This document shows positions 36,918 to 44,853 of a DNA stretch of 64,000 nucleotides, in pieces. Below the pieces are notes generated by a model. It ran no database searches. It saw only the letters and a program-made list of their open reading frames with translations, and had not been told where the DNA came from. Numbering within the stretch: position 1 is the first letter of the stretch; each line of letters starts with the position of its first letter. The position numbers were made by a program, and so were the translations under genes. The stretch is from Vulcaniibacterium tengchongense. GTDB lineage: Bacteria > Pseudomonadota > Gammaproteobacteria > Xanthomonadales > Xanthomonadaceae. The DNA is taken from positions 60,651 to 124,650 of the forward strand of contig NZ_RKQN01000005.1 of assembly GCF_003814555.1 (NCBI RefSeq). Direction: 5' to 3'.

Positions 36918-37379
36918 CTACGGAAGGCAGATCTCGCCATTGACGAAGGTGGCGACCATGCCGCCGCTCTTGTGCCCGCTGACGAAGAAGTGGCCGCTGG
37001 CGCCGGCGTACTTGCCGGTGGCGCCGACGATCTGCTGGTAGGCGGTGACCACGCCTTCGGGGCCGTTGGTGGTCACGCCGGTCTCGCGCATGACCAGGGT
37101 GCCGCCGGCGGTGCGGTATTCGAACGGGCCGCTGTAGGAAATGAAGCCCGGCGAGGTGGACGGGCCGGCGCGGGCGCTGTCGGCGGCGAAGTGGGTGGTG
37201 CCGCGCAGGCCGTGGTTGCCCTCGACCTCGCCGAGGAAGCACGAGGCGAGGCCCGGGTTGCAGCCGGACGTGGATTCGACTTCGGTCATCTCGGCGTGGA
37301 CCTGCTTGCAGGAGCCGGCCAGCGCCGGCCCGGCGAGGCAGGCGCCGAGCAGCAGCGACGATGCGGCGAAGGCGTTCAT
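36918..37379 (-). CDS. Secreted protein, possibly AOC/dirigent-like beta barrel
   Basis: The 153-residue protein has a signal peptide (cleavage near ALAGSC, about residue 21). The mature domain includes FEYRTAGGTLVMRETG, QQIVGATGKYAGASGHF and a C-terminal strand VATFVNGEICLP. The G-x-T-G-x-Y-x-G-A-x-G pattern is typical of allene-oxide-cyclase and dirigent-like barrels, which are also found in bacterial secreted proteins. Three or four cysteines suggest disulfides. I do not know its function. It is followed by the paralogous membrane gene at 37469 only on the other side, upstream. Confidence 0.65.
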   Translation of the reverse strand: MNAFAASSLLLGACLAGPALAGSCKQVHAEMTEVESTSGCNPGLASCFLGEVEGNHGLRGTTHFAADSARAGPSTSPGFISYSGPFEYRTAGGTLVMRETGVTTNGPEGVVTAYQQIVGATGKYAGASGHFFVSGHKSGGMVATFVNGEICLP

Positions 37380-37468
37380 GGCGTGATCTCCGATGCGTTG
37401 CCGCGCCGGGCGCGGTCCGGTCGCGGCGGAGCCCCCGAGGTCCGCGCGGGGCAAGGGGGAGGGAGCGC

Positions 37469-37969
37469 TCAGGGCGGTACCGCCGGCCGCACCCAGCGGC
37501 GCGCCAGCCCGGCGATCGGCAGCCCGACCAGCAGCACGTGCGCACACACGCTGGCCACGGTCCAGGCCGCGTCGGCGGCGGGCAGCGGCGCCGCCGACAG
37601 CGGCACCACCAGGCCGGTCATCGTCGCGTACAGGCACAGGCCGTAGAGGGCGCCCGCGGCGAGCGGCCGCTCGCGCAGCGGCGGCAGGTGCCGCGCGGCG
37701 GCGAAATAGGCCGCGGCCATCGCCGTCGCGATCAGGTAGTGCAGGGCCAGGCCGAGCGTCGCCGTCGCCGCGCCGCCGGCGACCGCGACCGGGCCGAGCA
37801 GCCCCGCGGCCACGCCCTGCGGCACGCGCAGCGGCGGGACGCCGCGCAGCGCCCAGAACGCAGTGGCGAAGGCGATGTCGAGGGTGCCGGCGACCAGGCC
37901 GGCGGCAAGCGCCGGCGCCGCGGCGGTGCGGCGGCGCGGCAGCGGTACGGAACGGGCGGGCGCGCTCAT
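37469..37969 (-). CDS. Conserved membrane protein, paralogue A
   Basis: The 166-residue protein has about four hydrophobic helices. Key landmarks are GLVAGTLDIAFATAFW, GGAATATLGLALHYLIATAM, RPLAAGALYGLCLYATM and a final AHVLLVGLPIAGLARR. It is clearly paralogous to the product of 38954-39463. No transported substrate or enzymatic motif is visible. It overlaps the upstream AraC-type regulator gene by 4 nt (ATGA), so the regulator and membrane protein are translated together. Confidence 0.8.
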   Translation of the reverse strand: MSAPARSVPLPRRRTAAAPALAAGLVAGTLDIAFATAFWALRGVPPLRVPQGVAAGLLGPVAVAGGAATATLGLALHYLIATAMAAAYFAAARHLPPLRERPLAAGALYGLCLYATMTGLVVPLSAAPLPAADAAWTVASVCAHVLLVGLPIAGLARRWVRPAVPP

Positions 37970-38820
37970 GGCCGGCCCCAGGCGGGCAGCGAGGCGCGTG
38001 CGCTGCGGCGCACTTCCCCGGCGGTGGCGCCGAACGCGGCCTTGAAGCTGCGGCTGAAGGCGGCGTGGCCTTCGAAGCCCAGCGCCTCGACGATCGCGCC
38101 GATCGGCAGCGCGGTATCGCGCACCAGGCGCCAGGCGCGTTCGCAGCGCAGGCGTGCGGCGTACTCGGACGGGGTGTCGCCGAACACCTGGCGATGGGCG
38201 CGCTGCAGATGCCCGGGCGAGCAGTTGGCCCGGCGCGCCAGCGCGGCCAGGTCCAGGCGCATGTCGCCGCGGCAGCGGATCAGGTGGCGCACGCGCAGCA
38301 GCCGCTGCATCGATTGCCGCCGGCGCAGCGGCGTGCGGCCGGGACAGTGCGGCAGCCGGTCCTGGACGTCGCGCTGCTGCTCCAGCAGCGCCGCGCACAG
38401 CCGCGCCAGGTCGGGCGCCCGCGCGGCTTCGCCGGCGCGGGCCAGGGCGAGCGCGGCCCTGCGCAGCAGGCCGGCGGCATCCTCGTGGGCGAACAGGTGT
38501 TCGGCGCCGGCCGCCTGCAGATGCGGCGCCCAGGCCGGTTCCGGCCCGGCCACGGCCAGCCAACGCGCATCGCGCCCGCCGCCCGCGTGCAGCGCGCCGC
38601 GCCACAGCTGGCTGCGGCCGCGGCGCAGTTCCCAGGCCCCGTCCTCGCACTGCAGCCGCAGCGCGCCGCGCAGCGGCAGCCACAGCGAGAGCCAGTGCGC
38701 GGGCAGTTCCGCCCTCGCCAGGCGCCCGGCGGGGTGCAACAGGTACAGGCGACGGGCGGCGTCGAGCGCGACGGGGTCGAGGCGTTCGCGGTCGCGGATC
38801 GGCAGCGGGGCGAGCAGCAT
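37966..38820 (-). CDS. AraC family transcriptional regulator
   Basis: The 284-residue protein has an N-terminal cupin-like sensing domain (AELPAHWLSLWLPLRGALRL) and a C-terminal double helix-turn-helix. The first is at LDLAALARRANCSPGHLQRAH and the second at IGAIVEALGFEGHAAFSRSFKAAFG, the latter matching the AraC signature. The effector is unknown. It is translationally coupled to paralogue A. A GGGGCCAT-type motif also found before the MocR gene lies 82 nt upstream of its ATG. Confidence 0.9.
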   Translation of the reverse strand: MLLAPLPIRDRERLDPVALDAARRLYLLHPAGRLARAELPAHWLSLWLPLRGALRLQCEDGAWELRRGRSQLWRGALHAGGGRDARWLAVAGPEPAWAPHLQAAGAEHLFAHEDAAGLLRRAALALARAGEAARAPDLARLCAALLEQQRDVQDRLPHCPGRTPLRRRQSMQRLLRVRHLIRCRGDMRLDLAALARRANCSPGHLQRAHRQVFGDTPSEYAARLRCERAWRLVRDTALPIGAIVEALGFEGHAAFSRSFKAAFGATAGEVRRSARASLPAWGRP

Positions 38821-38901
38821 GGCGGGCGGAGCGGTGGGCGGTGGAGGCCCACGCTAGGGCGCGGGCGGCCCCGTTCGTAGCGCCACTCCGGGCCCGGCCA
38901 C

Positions 38902-38921
38902 GGGGGCCATTTGCGCCGCCG
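38902..38921 (+). promoter_or_regulatory. Operator-like motif copy 1 (upstream of the AraC gene)
   Basis: GGGGGCCATTTGCGCCGCCG resembles 39521-39538 and 39544-39564 in the promoter of the MocR gene. A shared GGGCCATT(T)GCGCCGC core suggests one regulator could bind all three. Confidence 0.4.
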
Positions 38922-38953
38922 TACCGGCCCTGGGCCGAAGCGCGGGCGCCCCC

Positions 38954-39463
38954 TCAGCGCGTGCCGGCGTGCCGCGCGCGTTCGGCGAACAGCGCCGCCG
39001 GCACGCCCAGCAGCAGCATGTGCGCGAGCAGGCAGGCGCTCATCCAGTCCGGGCGGAACTCGCGCGGCGGCGCGGCCGACAGCAGCGGCACCACGATCAG
39101 GTGCAGCAGCGCGAACACCGACGCGCCATACAGGGCGCCGGCCGCGTACGGCCGCCGGCGCACCGCGGCATGGCGCCGGGCGAGGGCGGCGTAGAGCGCC
39201 ACCGCCGCGGTCGTCAGCGCGTAATGCAGCCCGGCGCCGAGCGCCTGGGTCGCCGCGCCGCCGGCGAAGGCGGCCTCGCGGCCCACTCCCCAGGCGGCGA
39301 TCGATTGCAGGATCCGCCCCGGGCTCGCGCCGAGCGGCGCCCACCAGGCCATCGCGAACAGCAGGTCGAGGCTGCCCGCCACCAGCCCGCCGAGCAGGAG
39401 CCAGGCCCAGGGACGATCGAGCGGAACGGAACGCGGGCGGGCCGCGGCGGCGACGGTGGCCAT
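38954..39463 (-). CDS. Conserved membrane protein, paralogue B
   Basis: The 169-residue protein has about four hydrophobic helices and aligns along its length with paralogue A: GLVAGSLDLLFAMAWW, GGAATQALGAGLHYALTTAA, RPYAAGALYGASVFALL and AHMLLLGVPAALFAER. It is divergent from the MocR-type regulator, with 109 nt between the start codons. Its role is unknown; paired duplication beside two different regulators suggests two differently controlled copies. Confidence 0.8.
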   Translation of the reverse strand: MATVAAAARPRSVPLDRPWAWLLLGGLVAGSLDLLFAMAWWAPLGASPGRILQSIAAWGVGREAAFAGGAATQALGAGLHYALTTAAVALYAALARRHAAVRRRPYAAGALYGASVFALLHLIVVPLLSAAPPREFRPDWMSACLLAHMLLLGVPAALFAERARHAGTR

Positions 39464-39485
39464 CGGCGAGGTTCTCCGGCGGAAG

Positions 39486-39551
39486 TGGCCCCATGAAGCG
39501 CCGGCGAAGCGGCCCTGGCAAGGGCCATTGCGCCGCGGTTCAATGGGGCCA
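39486..39551. promoter_or_regulatory. Inverted repeat in the divergent MocR / paralogue B promoter
   Basis: TGGCCCCAT (39486-39494) and ATGGGGCCA (39543-39551) form a perfect 9-bp inverted repeat 48 nt apart. A second perfect repeat, GGCCCT-GGCA-AGGGCC, is nested at 39511-39526. They lie between the two divergent start codons. Confidence 0.5.
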
Positions 39552-39564
39552 ATTCGCCGCGCGG
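39521..39564 (+). promoter_or_regulatory. Operator-like motif copies 2 and 3 (tandem, upstream of the MocR gene)
   Basis: AGGGCCATTGCGCCGCGG (39521-39538) and TGGGGCCAATTCGCCGCG (39544-39561) repeat in the same direction 23 nt apart. MocR-type regulators usually bind direct repeats with about this spacing. The GGAGG ribosome binding site of the gene follows at once. Confidence 0.45.
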
Positions 39565-39572
39565 AGGTTTCC

Positions 39573-41009
39573 ATGCACCTGCAGCTCGACGGCCGCGGCC
39601 CGGTCCACGCGCAGCTCACCCGGGCGCTGAAGAGCGCCGTGTTCGCCGGGCGCCTCGGCCAGGGCGCGCGCCTGCCGGCGACGCGCCAGCTGGCGCGCGA
39701 GCTGGGGGTGTCGCGCAACACGGTGCTGGCCGCGTACGAACAGCTGCGCGCCGAGGGGTTCGTCGAGGGCCGGGTCGGCTCCGGCAGCTACGTGACCCCG
39801 CCGCTGCGCGGCCCGCGGCCGGCGCCCGCCGGGGAGGCGCCGCTGCCGCCGCAGTCGGCCTTCGCCCGCCGCGCGCGCCGCTACCACGACCACGCCAACA
39901 TGCCCGGCCGCGCCATTCCCGGCGTGCGCTACGCCTTCCAGTACGGCGTGCCGATGGCCAACCCGGCGCTGACCACCGCCTGGGCGCGCGAGCTGGCGCG
40001 CGCGGCCGCGTACACCTCGCCCGGCTACCCGGCGACCCAGGGCCTGCCGGCGCTGCGCGAGGCGGTATGCGACTACCTGGCGCGGCGGCGCGGGGTGGTC
40101 GCCGCGCCGGAGGACGTGTTCGTCGTCGCCGGCACCCAGCAGGCGGTGGCGCTGACCGCGCGCGTGCTGCTCGACCCGGGCGACGAAGTGGCGCTGGAAG
40201 AGCCGCACTACTCCTCGCTGCGCGAGCTGCTGCTGATCCACGGCGCGCAGGTGCGCGCGGTGCCGGTGGACGCCGACGGCCTGCGCTGCGACGCCCTGCC
40301 GCAGCCGGCGCCGAAGCTGGTCTGCGTGACGCCTTCGCACCAGTTCCCCAGCGGCGCGCTGATGTCGCTGTCGCGGCGCCTGGCGCTGCTCGACTACGCC
40401 CGCCGCCACGACTGCTGGGTGCTGGAGGACGACTACGACGGCGAATTCCGCTACGACGGACGCCCGCTGGACGCGCTGCGCTCGCTCGACGAGCACGGCC
40501 GGGTGATCTACGTCGGCACCTTCTCCAAGGCGCTGTTCCCGGCGCTGCGCCTGGGCTACCTGGTGGTGCCGGCGGGGCTGCGCCGCGACTTCCTCAACGC
40601 GAAATGGCAGGACGACTTCGCTTCGCCGGCGATCGAGCAGGCGGCGCTGGCGCGTTTCATCGCCGAAGGCGGGTTCGAGCGCCATCTGCGCCGCGCCGCG
40701 CGCACCCTGCGCGAGCGCCGCGCGGCGCTGCTCGACGGCCTGCGCCGCTGCGGCGAACGACGCCTGCGCATCGCCGACTCGCGCGCCGGCATGCACCTGG
40801 TCGCCTGGCTCGAGGGCCGCAGCGCCGCCGAGGGCGAGGCCTTCATCGCCCACGCGCGCGGCCTCGGCCTGGGGCTTTATTCGATCGCGCCGTACTACCT
40901 CGAATCGCCCGACCGCGCCGGCCTGCTGCTCGGTTTCGCCAGCCTGTCGGCCGCCGAGATCCGCGAGGCGGTGCGGCTGCTGCAGCGCTGCCTCGACGAA
41001 ACGGGCTAG
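39573..41009 (+). CDS. MocR/PdxR-type GntR regulator with an aminotransferase domain
   Basis: The 478-residue protein combines a GntR winged helix (about 1-75, with ARELGVSRNTVLAAYEQL) and a fold-type I aminotransferase-like domain. The PLP lysine lies in YVGTFSKALFPALRLGYL, and VLEDDYDGEFRYDG supplies the PLP-pyridine Asp. Such proteins sense PLP or its adducts, often regulating vitamin B6 or amino-acid genes. The ATG at 39573 has a GGAGG site 5 nt upstream. Its stop overlaps that of the convergent gene at 41006. The likely target is the divergent paralogue B. Confidence 0.93.
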   Translation: MHLQLDGRGPVHAQLTRALKSAVFAGRLGQGARLPATRQLARELGVSRNTVLAAYEQLRAEGFVEGRVGSGSYVTPPLRGPRPAPAGEAPLPPQSAFARRARRYHDHANMPGRAIPGVRYAFQYGVPMANPALTTAWARELARAAAYTSPGYPATQGLPALREAVCDYLARRRGVVAAPEDVFVVAGTQQAVALTARVLLDPGDEVALEEPHYSSLRELLLIHGAQVRAVPVDADGLRCDALPQPAPKLVCVTPSHQFPSGALMSLSRRLALLDYARRHDCWVLEDDYDGEFRYDGRPLDALRSLDEHGRVIYVGTFSKALFPALRLGYLVVPAGLRRDFLNAKWQDDFASPAIEQAALARFIAEGGFERHLRRAARTLRERRAALLDGLRRCGERRLRIADSRAGMHLVAWLEGRSAAEGEAFIAHARGLGLGLYSIAPYYLESPDRAGLLLGFASLSAAEIREAVRLLQRCLDETG

Positions 41010-41425
41010 CGCGAGGTCCAGGCCGCGGCGACCAGCGCCGCCGCGATCCAGGCCAGGTCGGTCGGGCCGTTGGCGAGGCGCATCAGGGTCCAGGCGTGGT
41101 GCGCGCCCAGGCGCAGCGCCGAGCTCAGCGGATCCAGCCCGAGCATCGCGCCGAGCTGGGTCGCGACGATCCACCAGTTCGCCAGCGCCGCCGCGGCCGC
41201 GGTGGCGAGCACGCCGGCGAGCAGGCGCAGGCGCCCGCTCGGCCAGCGGCCCAGGCGCAACAGCCAGGCCACGTCGAGCGCGGCCAGCAGCGCCATCCAG
41301 CTGTGCTGGCGGCCGCTGTACAGGCTCAGCAGCACCCACACCGCGGCCGATCCGCACACCGCCAGCGCCAGCAGCGCCCAGGCGAACCAGGAAACGCGGC
41401 GGAGGGAGCGGGCGGCTGGGATCAT
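41006..41425 (-). CDS. Uncharacterised membrane protein
   Basis: The 139-residue protein has about four hydrophobic segments (FAWALLALAVCGSAAVWVLL, WMALLAALDVAWLL, LLAGVLATAAAAALANWWIV and a C-terminal helix). I do not recognise the family. The ATG at 41425 is preferred to one at 41458 because it places the positively charged segment AARSLRR directly before the first helix. The gene ends inside the stop region of the MocR gene, tail to tail. Confidence 0.65.
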   Translation of the reverse strand: MIPAARSLRRVSWFAWALLALAVCGSAAVWVLLSLYSGRQHSWMALLAALDVAWLLRLGRWPSGRLRLLAGVLATAAAAALANWWIVATQLGAMLGLDPLSSALRLGAHHAWTLMRLANGPTDLAWIAAALVAAAWTSR

Positions 41426-41514
41426 CGAAGGCTCGGCGGCGGGGCGGCCGCACAGCATAGCCGGCGCGCGCCGCGCGCGCGGGCCGGCGCCGCGCCGGCG
41501 CGGCCGCCAGGCTC

Positions 41515-41520
41515 TAGAAT
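41515..41520 (+). promoter_or_regulatory. Candidate -10 element for sufT
   Basis: TAGAAT ends 42 nt before the sufT ATG. A short stem (GTGCCG / CGGCAC, 41531-41547) lies in the leader. Confidence 0.35.
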
Positions 41521-41562
41521 GGGCGGCCTTGTGCCGGGTCGCGGCACCCCAATCTTCCCGGC

Positions 41563-42120
41563 ATGTACTCCCGCAGCAGCGAACCCGTCCGTTTCGAGCG
41601 CGATTGCGCCGTGGTCATGGTGCCCCAGGGCGACGAAGTGACCCTGCCGGCCGGCAGCGTCGGCTACATCACCCAGGGCCTGGGCGGCAGCTACACCGTG
41701 TTCGTCGAAGGCAACCTGTTCCGCGTCGCCGGCCGCGACGCCGATGCGATCGGCAAGGAACCGCCGCCGCCGCTGGAATTGCCGGAGGGCGCCGACGACG
41801 AGGCGGTCGAGCAGATGGTCTGGCGCCAGCTGCGCACCTGCTTCGATCCGGAGATCCCGATCAACGTGGTCGACCTCGGCCTGGTCTACGAGGCCTCGGT
41901 GCAGCCGCACCCGGAGCGGCCCGGCGAGCGCAAGGTCGAGGTGCGCATGACCCTGACCGCGCCGGCCTGCGGCATGGGCGACATCCTGGTCGCCGACGTG
42001 CGCGACAAGCTCGAGATGATCCCGACCGTGGCCGAGGCCGACGTCGAACTCGTGTTCGACCCGCCGTGGAACCGCAGCATGATGTCCGAGGCGGCGCGGC
42101 TCGAGACCGGCATGTTCTGA
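41563..42120 (+). CDS. sufT: Putative Fe-S cluster assembly protein SufT
   Basis: The 185-residue protein has an N-terminal SufT-specific region (about 1-70, with VTLPAGSVGYITQGLGGSYT) and a C-terminal MIP18/DUF59 domain. VDLGLVYEASV and LTAPACGMGDIL, with the conserved cysteine, are visible in that domain. SufT helps maturation of Fe-S proteins such as lipoate synthase and aconitase in other bacteria. Here it is not in a suf operon. The following 577 nt to the protease hold no gene. Confidence 0.93.
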   Translation: MYSRSSEPVRFERDCAVVMVPQGDEVTLPAGSVGYITQGLGGSYTVFVEGNLFRVAGRDADAIGKEPPPPLELPEGADDEAVEQMVWRQLRTCFDPEIPINVVDLGLVYEASVQPHPERPGERKVEVRMTLTAPACGMGDILVADVRDKLEMIPTVAEADVELVFDPPWNRSMMSEAARLETGMF

Positions 42121-42403
42121 TCGGCGCGGCGCCGGCGACGGCGCCGCCCCGGCCGCTTGCGAGGCGGCGAGATCCCGCGCCCGCTGTCGCCCTCGCTTTC
42201 CCGTTTTCCTTCCTTGCGCGATGCCGCCGGCGAGGGCGCGCCGCGCTGCGCACGTCGCGGCGCGTCGCTTCGTTTCGGCGTGTCGCATGCGAATCCCACG
42301 CGGTTCATCGGCCGCGCGTGATGCCGGTCCCAGTCCGGATTTTTGCCGACTCTGGCGCACTCCTTTTCGGTAGGGATTGGCTAGGTTGGCCGCGTTGCAG
42401 CGA

Positions 42404-42427
42404 TACGGGGCCGGCGCCGGCCCCGTA
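42404..42427. other. Perfect 24-bp palindrome
   Basis: TACGGGGCCGGC and its reverse complement GCCGGCCCCGTA abut without a loop. It may be a dimeric protein-binding site, or an RNA hairpin with a small loop. It lies about 270 nt before the protease start. Confidence 0.7.
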
Positions 42428-42589
42428 CTGCGCGCGGGCCGCCGGACCCGCGCGCAGCGCTCGACCCGGCCGCGCGCCGGCGATCCGTCGCAGCGGGCAA
42501 GACGCCGTGTCCGCATCGTGGGATCGCGTCGCCCGGTCGGATTCCGCCGCGGCTCCCATCGCCGCGACGCCGGCAGCATGTCGCTGTCC

Positions 42590-42628
42590 GTCGTGCCGGC
42601 CGCGCGCCGGCGACGGGGCCGGCACGAC
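42590..42628 (+). other. 11-bp inverted repeat in the protease leader
   Basis: GTCGTGCCGGC (42590-42600) and GCCGGCACGAC (42618-42628) pair perfectly around a 17-nt loop. The stem is 70 nt before the protease ATG and would be very stable in RNA. Confidence 0.6.
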
Positions 42629-42697
42629 CGGAACCGCCGTCGCGTCCGACCGGCCATTCCACCATCACGCGGTTCCACCATTTCGGGGGTTTCACCG

Positions 42698-44455
42698 ATG
42701 TCCGATCGTCGTCAGCACCGTATCCGCCTGCATGCCCTCGCCGCGGCCACCGCGCTCGCGCTGTCGTCGGGCCTGGCCTTCGCCGGCCGGGCGGACCTGT
42801 CGGGCCTGCAGTCCGGCACCGAGTTCGACCAGTTCATCGTCAAGTACAAGGACGGCGCCAGCGAACGCGTCAGCGCCGCCAGCCGCCAGCAGAGCCTCGC
42901 CCGCGCCGCCGCGGCGGTGGCCAGGAGCCACGGCCGTGCGCTGGGCCTGTCCCACAAGCGCACCCTCGCGGTCGGCGCCGAGGTGCTGAAGGCCGACCGC
43001 AAGCTCGACCGCGCCGAGGCCGAGAGCCTGCTGCGCCAGCTCGCCGCCGATCCGAGCGTCGACTACGCCGAGCCGGACCGCCGCATGTACCGGGCGCTGA
43101 CCCCGAACGACACCCACTACGGCCAGCAGTGGGGCTTCAACGGCACCTACGGCATCAAGGCCCCGGCGGCCTGGGACCTGGCCACCGGCAGCGGCGCGGT
43201 GGTCGCGGTGATCGACACCGGCATCACCAGCCACAGCGATCTGAACGCCAACATCCTGCCGGGCTACGACTTCATCAGCGACACCTTCGTCTCGCGCGAC
43301 GGCGACGGCCGCGACGGCAACCCGCAGGACGAGGGCGACTGGAACCCGATGGCCAACGAGTGCTACGCCGGCTCGCCGGTGACCAACTCGAGCTGGCACG
43401 GCACCCACGTCGCCGGCACGGTCGCCGCGGTCACCAACAACGCCAAGGGCGTGGCCGGCACCGCGTTCAACGCCAAGGTGGTGCCGGTGCGCGTGCTCGG
43501 CCGCTGCGGCGGCAGCGTCTCCGACATCGCCGACGCGATCGTCTGGGCGTCCGGCGGCACCGTCAGCGGCGTGCCCGCCAATCCCAATCCGGCCGAGGTG
43601 ATCAACCTCAGCCTGGGCGGCGGCGGCGCCTGCGGCAGCACCTTCCAGAACGCGATCAACAGCGCGGTCGGCCGCGGCACCACGGTGGTCGTGGCCGCGG
43701 GCAACGAGAACAGCAACGTCAGCAACTCCAGCCCGGCCAACTGCAACAACGTGATCGCGGTGGCGTCGATCACCAGCTCGGGCGCGCGTTCGAGCTTCTC
43801 CAACTACGGCTCGCTGATCGACATCGCCGCGCCGGGCTCGAGCATCCTGTCCACGCTCAACAACGGCGCCACCACGCCCGGCAGCGAGGCCTACGCCAGC
43901 TACAACGGCACCTCGATGGCGACGCCGCACGTGGCCGGCGTGGTCGCGCTGATCCAGTCGCTGTCCGCGACGCCGAAGACGCCGGCCCAGGTGGAGAGCC
44001 TGATCAAGGCCAACGTGACGCCGTTCCCGTCGACGCCGTCGCAGCCGATCGGCCCGGGCATCCTCAACGCCAGGGCGGTGCTCGACGCGGTCGCCGGCGG
44101 GGGCGGCGGGGGCGGGCAGACCTACAGCAACGGCACCGACTACGCGATCCGCGACAACGCCACGGTGGAAAGCCCGATCGCGGTGTCCGGCCGCAGCGGC
44201 AACGCGGGCTCCAGCGTGCCGGTGGCGGTGAACATCGTGCACACCTACATCGGCGACCTGAAGGTCGACCTGGTGGCGCCGGACGGCTCGGTGTACACGC
44301 TGCACAACCGCAGCGGCGGCGGCACCGACAACATCAACCAGACCTACAACGTGAACCTGTCGTCGGAAGCGCTGAACGGCACCTGGCGCCTGCGCGTCAA
44401 CGACAACGCCACCTACGACACCGGCTACGTCAACAGCTGGTCGATCACTTTCTGA
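42698..44455 (+). CDS. Secreted S8 (subtilisin-like) serine protease with C-terminal P domain
   Basis: The 585-residue precursor has a signal peptide (cleavage near AFAG, about 30), an inhibitory propeptide (about 31-135) and a subtilase domain. The triad is Asp173 (AVIDTG), His234 (HGTHVAG) and Ser406 (NGTSMATPHVAG). A poly-Gly linker (467-473) leads to a proprotein-convertase P domain ending YVNSWSITF. Such enzymes are secreted degradative proteases of Lysobacter and Xanthomonas. Cysteines at about 222, 270, 312 and 349 probably form disulfides. A strong terminator follows 25 nt after the stop. Confidence 0.96.
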   Translation: MSDRRQHRIRLHALAAATALALSSGLAFAGRADLSGLQSGTEFDQFIVKYKDGASERVSAASRQQSLARAAAAVARSHGRALGLSHKRTLAVGAEVLKADRKLDRAEAESLLRQLAADPSVDYAEPDRRMYRALTPNDTHYGQQWGFNGTYGIKAPAAWDLATGSGAVVAVIDTGITSHSDLNANILPGYDFISDTFVSRDGDGRDGNPQDEGDWNPMANECYAGSPVTNSSWHGTHVAGTVAAVTNNAKGVAGTAFNAKVVPVRVLGRCGGSVSDIADAIVWASGGTVSGVPANPNPAEVINLSLGGGGACGSTFQNAINSAVGRGTTVVVAAGNENSNVSNSSPANCNNVIAVASITSSGARSSFSNYGSLIDIAAPGSSILSTLNNGATTPGSEAYASYNGTSMATPHVAGVVALIQSLSATPKTPAQVESLIKANVTPFPSTPSQPIGPGILNARAVLDAVAGGGGGGGQTYSNGTDYAIRDNATVESPIAVSGRSGNAGSSVPVAVNIVHTYIGDLKVDLVAPDGSVYTLHNRSGGGTDNINQTYNVNLSSEALNGTWRLRVNDNATYDTGYVNSWSITF

Positions 44456-44849
44456 CGGGGCTGTTCGTTCTCCCCTCGCTGCCCCGGCCTCGCGCCGGGG
44501 CTTTTTTTCCGGCGAGCAGCTCGGCGAGGGCGCGCGCGTTGTTGCGCTCGGCGTCGCGCGAGGCGTAGAGCAGGGTGACGCGCTCGCGTCGGGCCAGCGC
44601 GCGCAGTTCCGCCAGCGCCGGGTTGTCGCGCAGTTCCTCGGCATACGCGGCGCGGAAGTCGTCCCACGCCTGCGGACGGGCGTGGAAGCGCCGGCGCAGC
44701 GCGTCGCTGGGCGCGACCTCCTTCAGCCAGCGGTCGATCCGCGCCGCATCCTTGCGCAGGCCGCGCGGCCACAGCCGGTCGACCAGGATGCGCAGGCCGT
44801 CCTCGTCCGCGGGGGCGTCGTAGACGCGCTTGAGCCGCGGCGCCGGCAT
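44445..44849 (-). CDS. DUF488 family protein
   Basis: The 134-residue protein has the DUF488 landmarks LKRVYDAPADEDGLRILVDR, LWPRGLRKDAARIDRWLKEV and LLYASRDAERNNARALAELL. No enzymatic activity is established for the family. The last 20 or so residues (from AGKKAPARGR) are an unusual Arg/Gly/Lys-rich tail encoded across the protease terminator. The gene ends 11 nt inside the 3' end of the convergent protease gene. It is preceded by the asparaginase-like gene on the same strand, 4 nt away. Confidence 0.88.
   Translation of the reverse strand: MPAPRLKRVYDAPADEDGLRILVDRLWPRGLRKDAARIDRWLKEVAPSDALRRRFHARPQAWDDFRAAYAEELRDNPALAELRALARRERVTLLYASRDAERNNARALAELLAGKKAPARGRGSEGRTNSPVRK
44481..44508 (+). 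terminator. Rho-independent terminator of the S8 protease gene
   Basis: GCCCCGGC and GCCGGGGC form an 8-bp stem with a 5-nt loop, followed by seven T residues. It is the clearest intrinsic terminator in the window. It lies entirely inside the opposing DUF488 coding region. Confidence 0.9.
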
Positions 44850-44853
44850 CGCC

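Larger units (their letters stand above)
42121..42697. other. Structured leader / intergenic region of 577 nt before the S8 protease
   Basis: The gap contains two strong inverted repeats, listed separately, and a relatively AT-rich stretch (about 42335-42390) that is the best place for a promoter. No frame here has coding character. A long 5' leader for the protease is plausible. Confidence 0.5.

Noticed and set aside
36281..36943. 220-codon plus-strand open frame after pntB
   Set aside because: It crosses several extragenic repeats and has Arg/Ala/Ser-rich composition, no ribosome binding site and no family resemblance.
42377..42697. In-frame N-terminal extension of the S8 protease
   Set aside because: The extension would precede a complete signal peptide and contains the inverted repeats. 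The ATG at 42698 starts a normal secretion signal.
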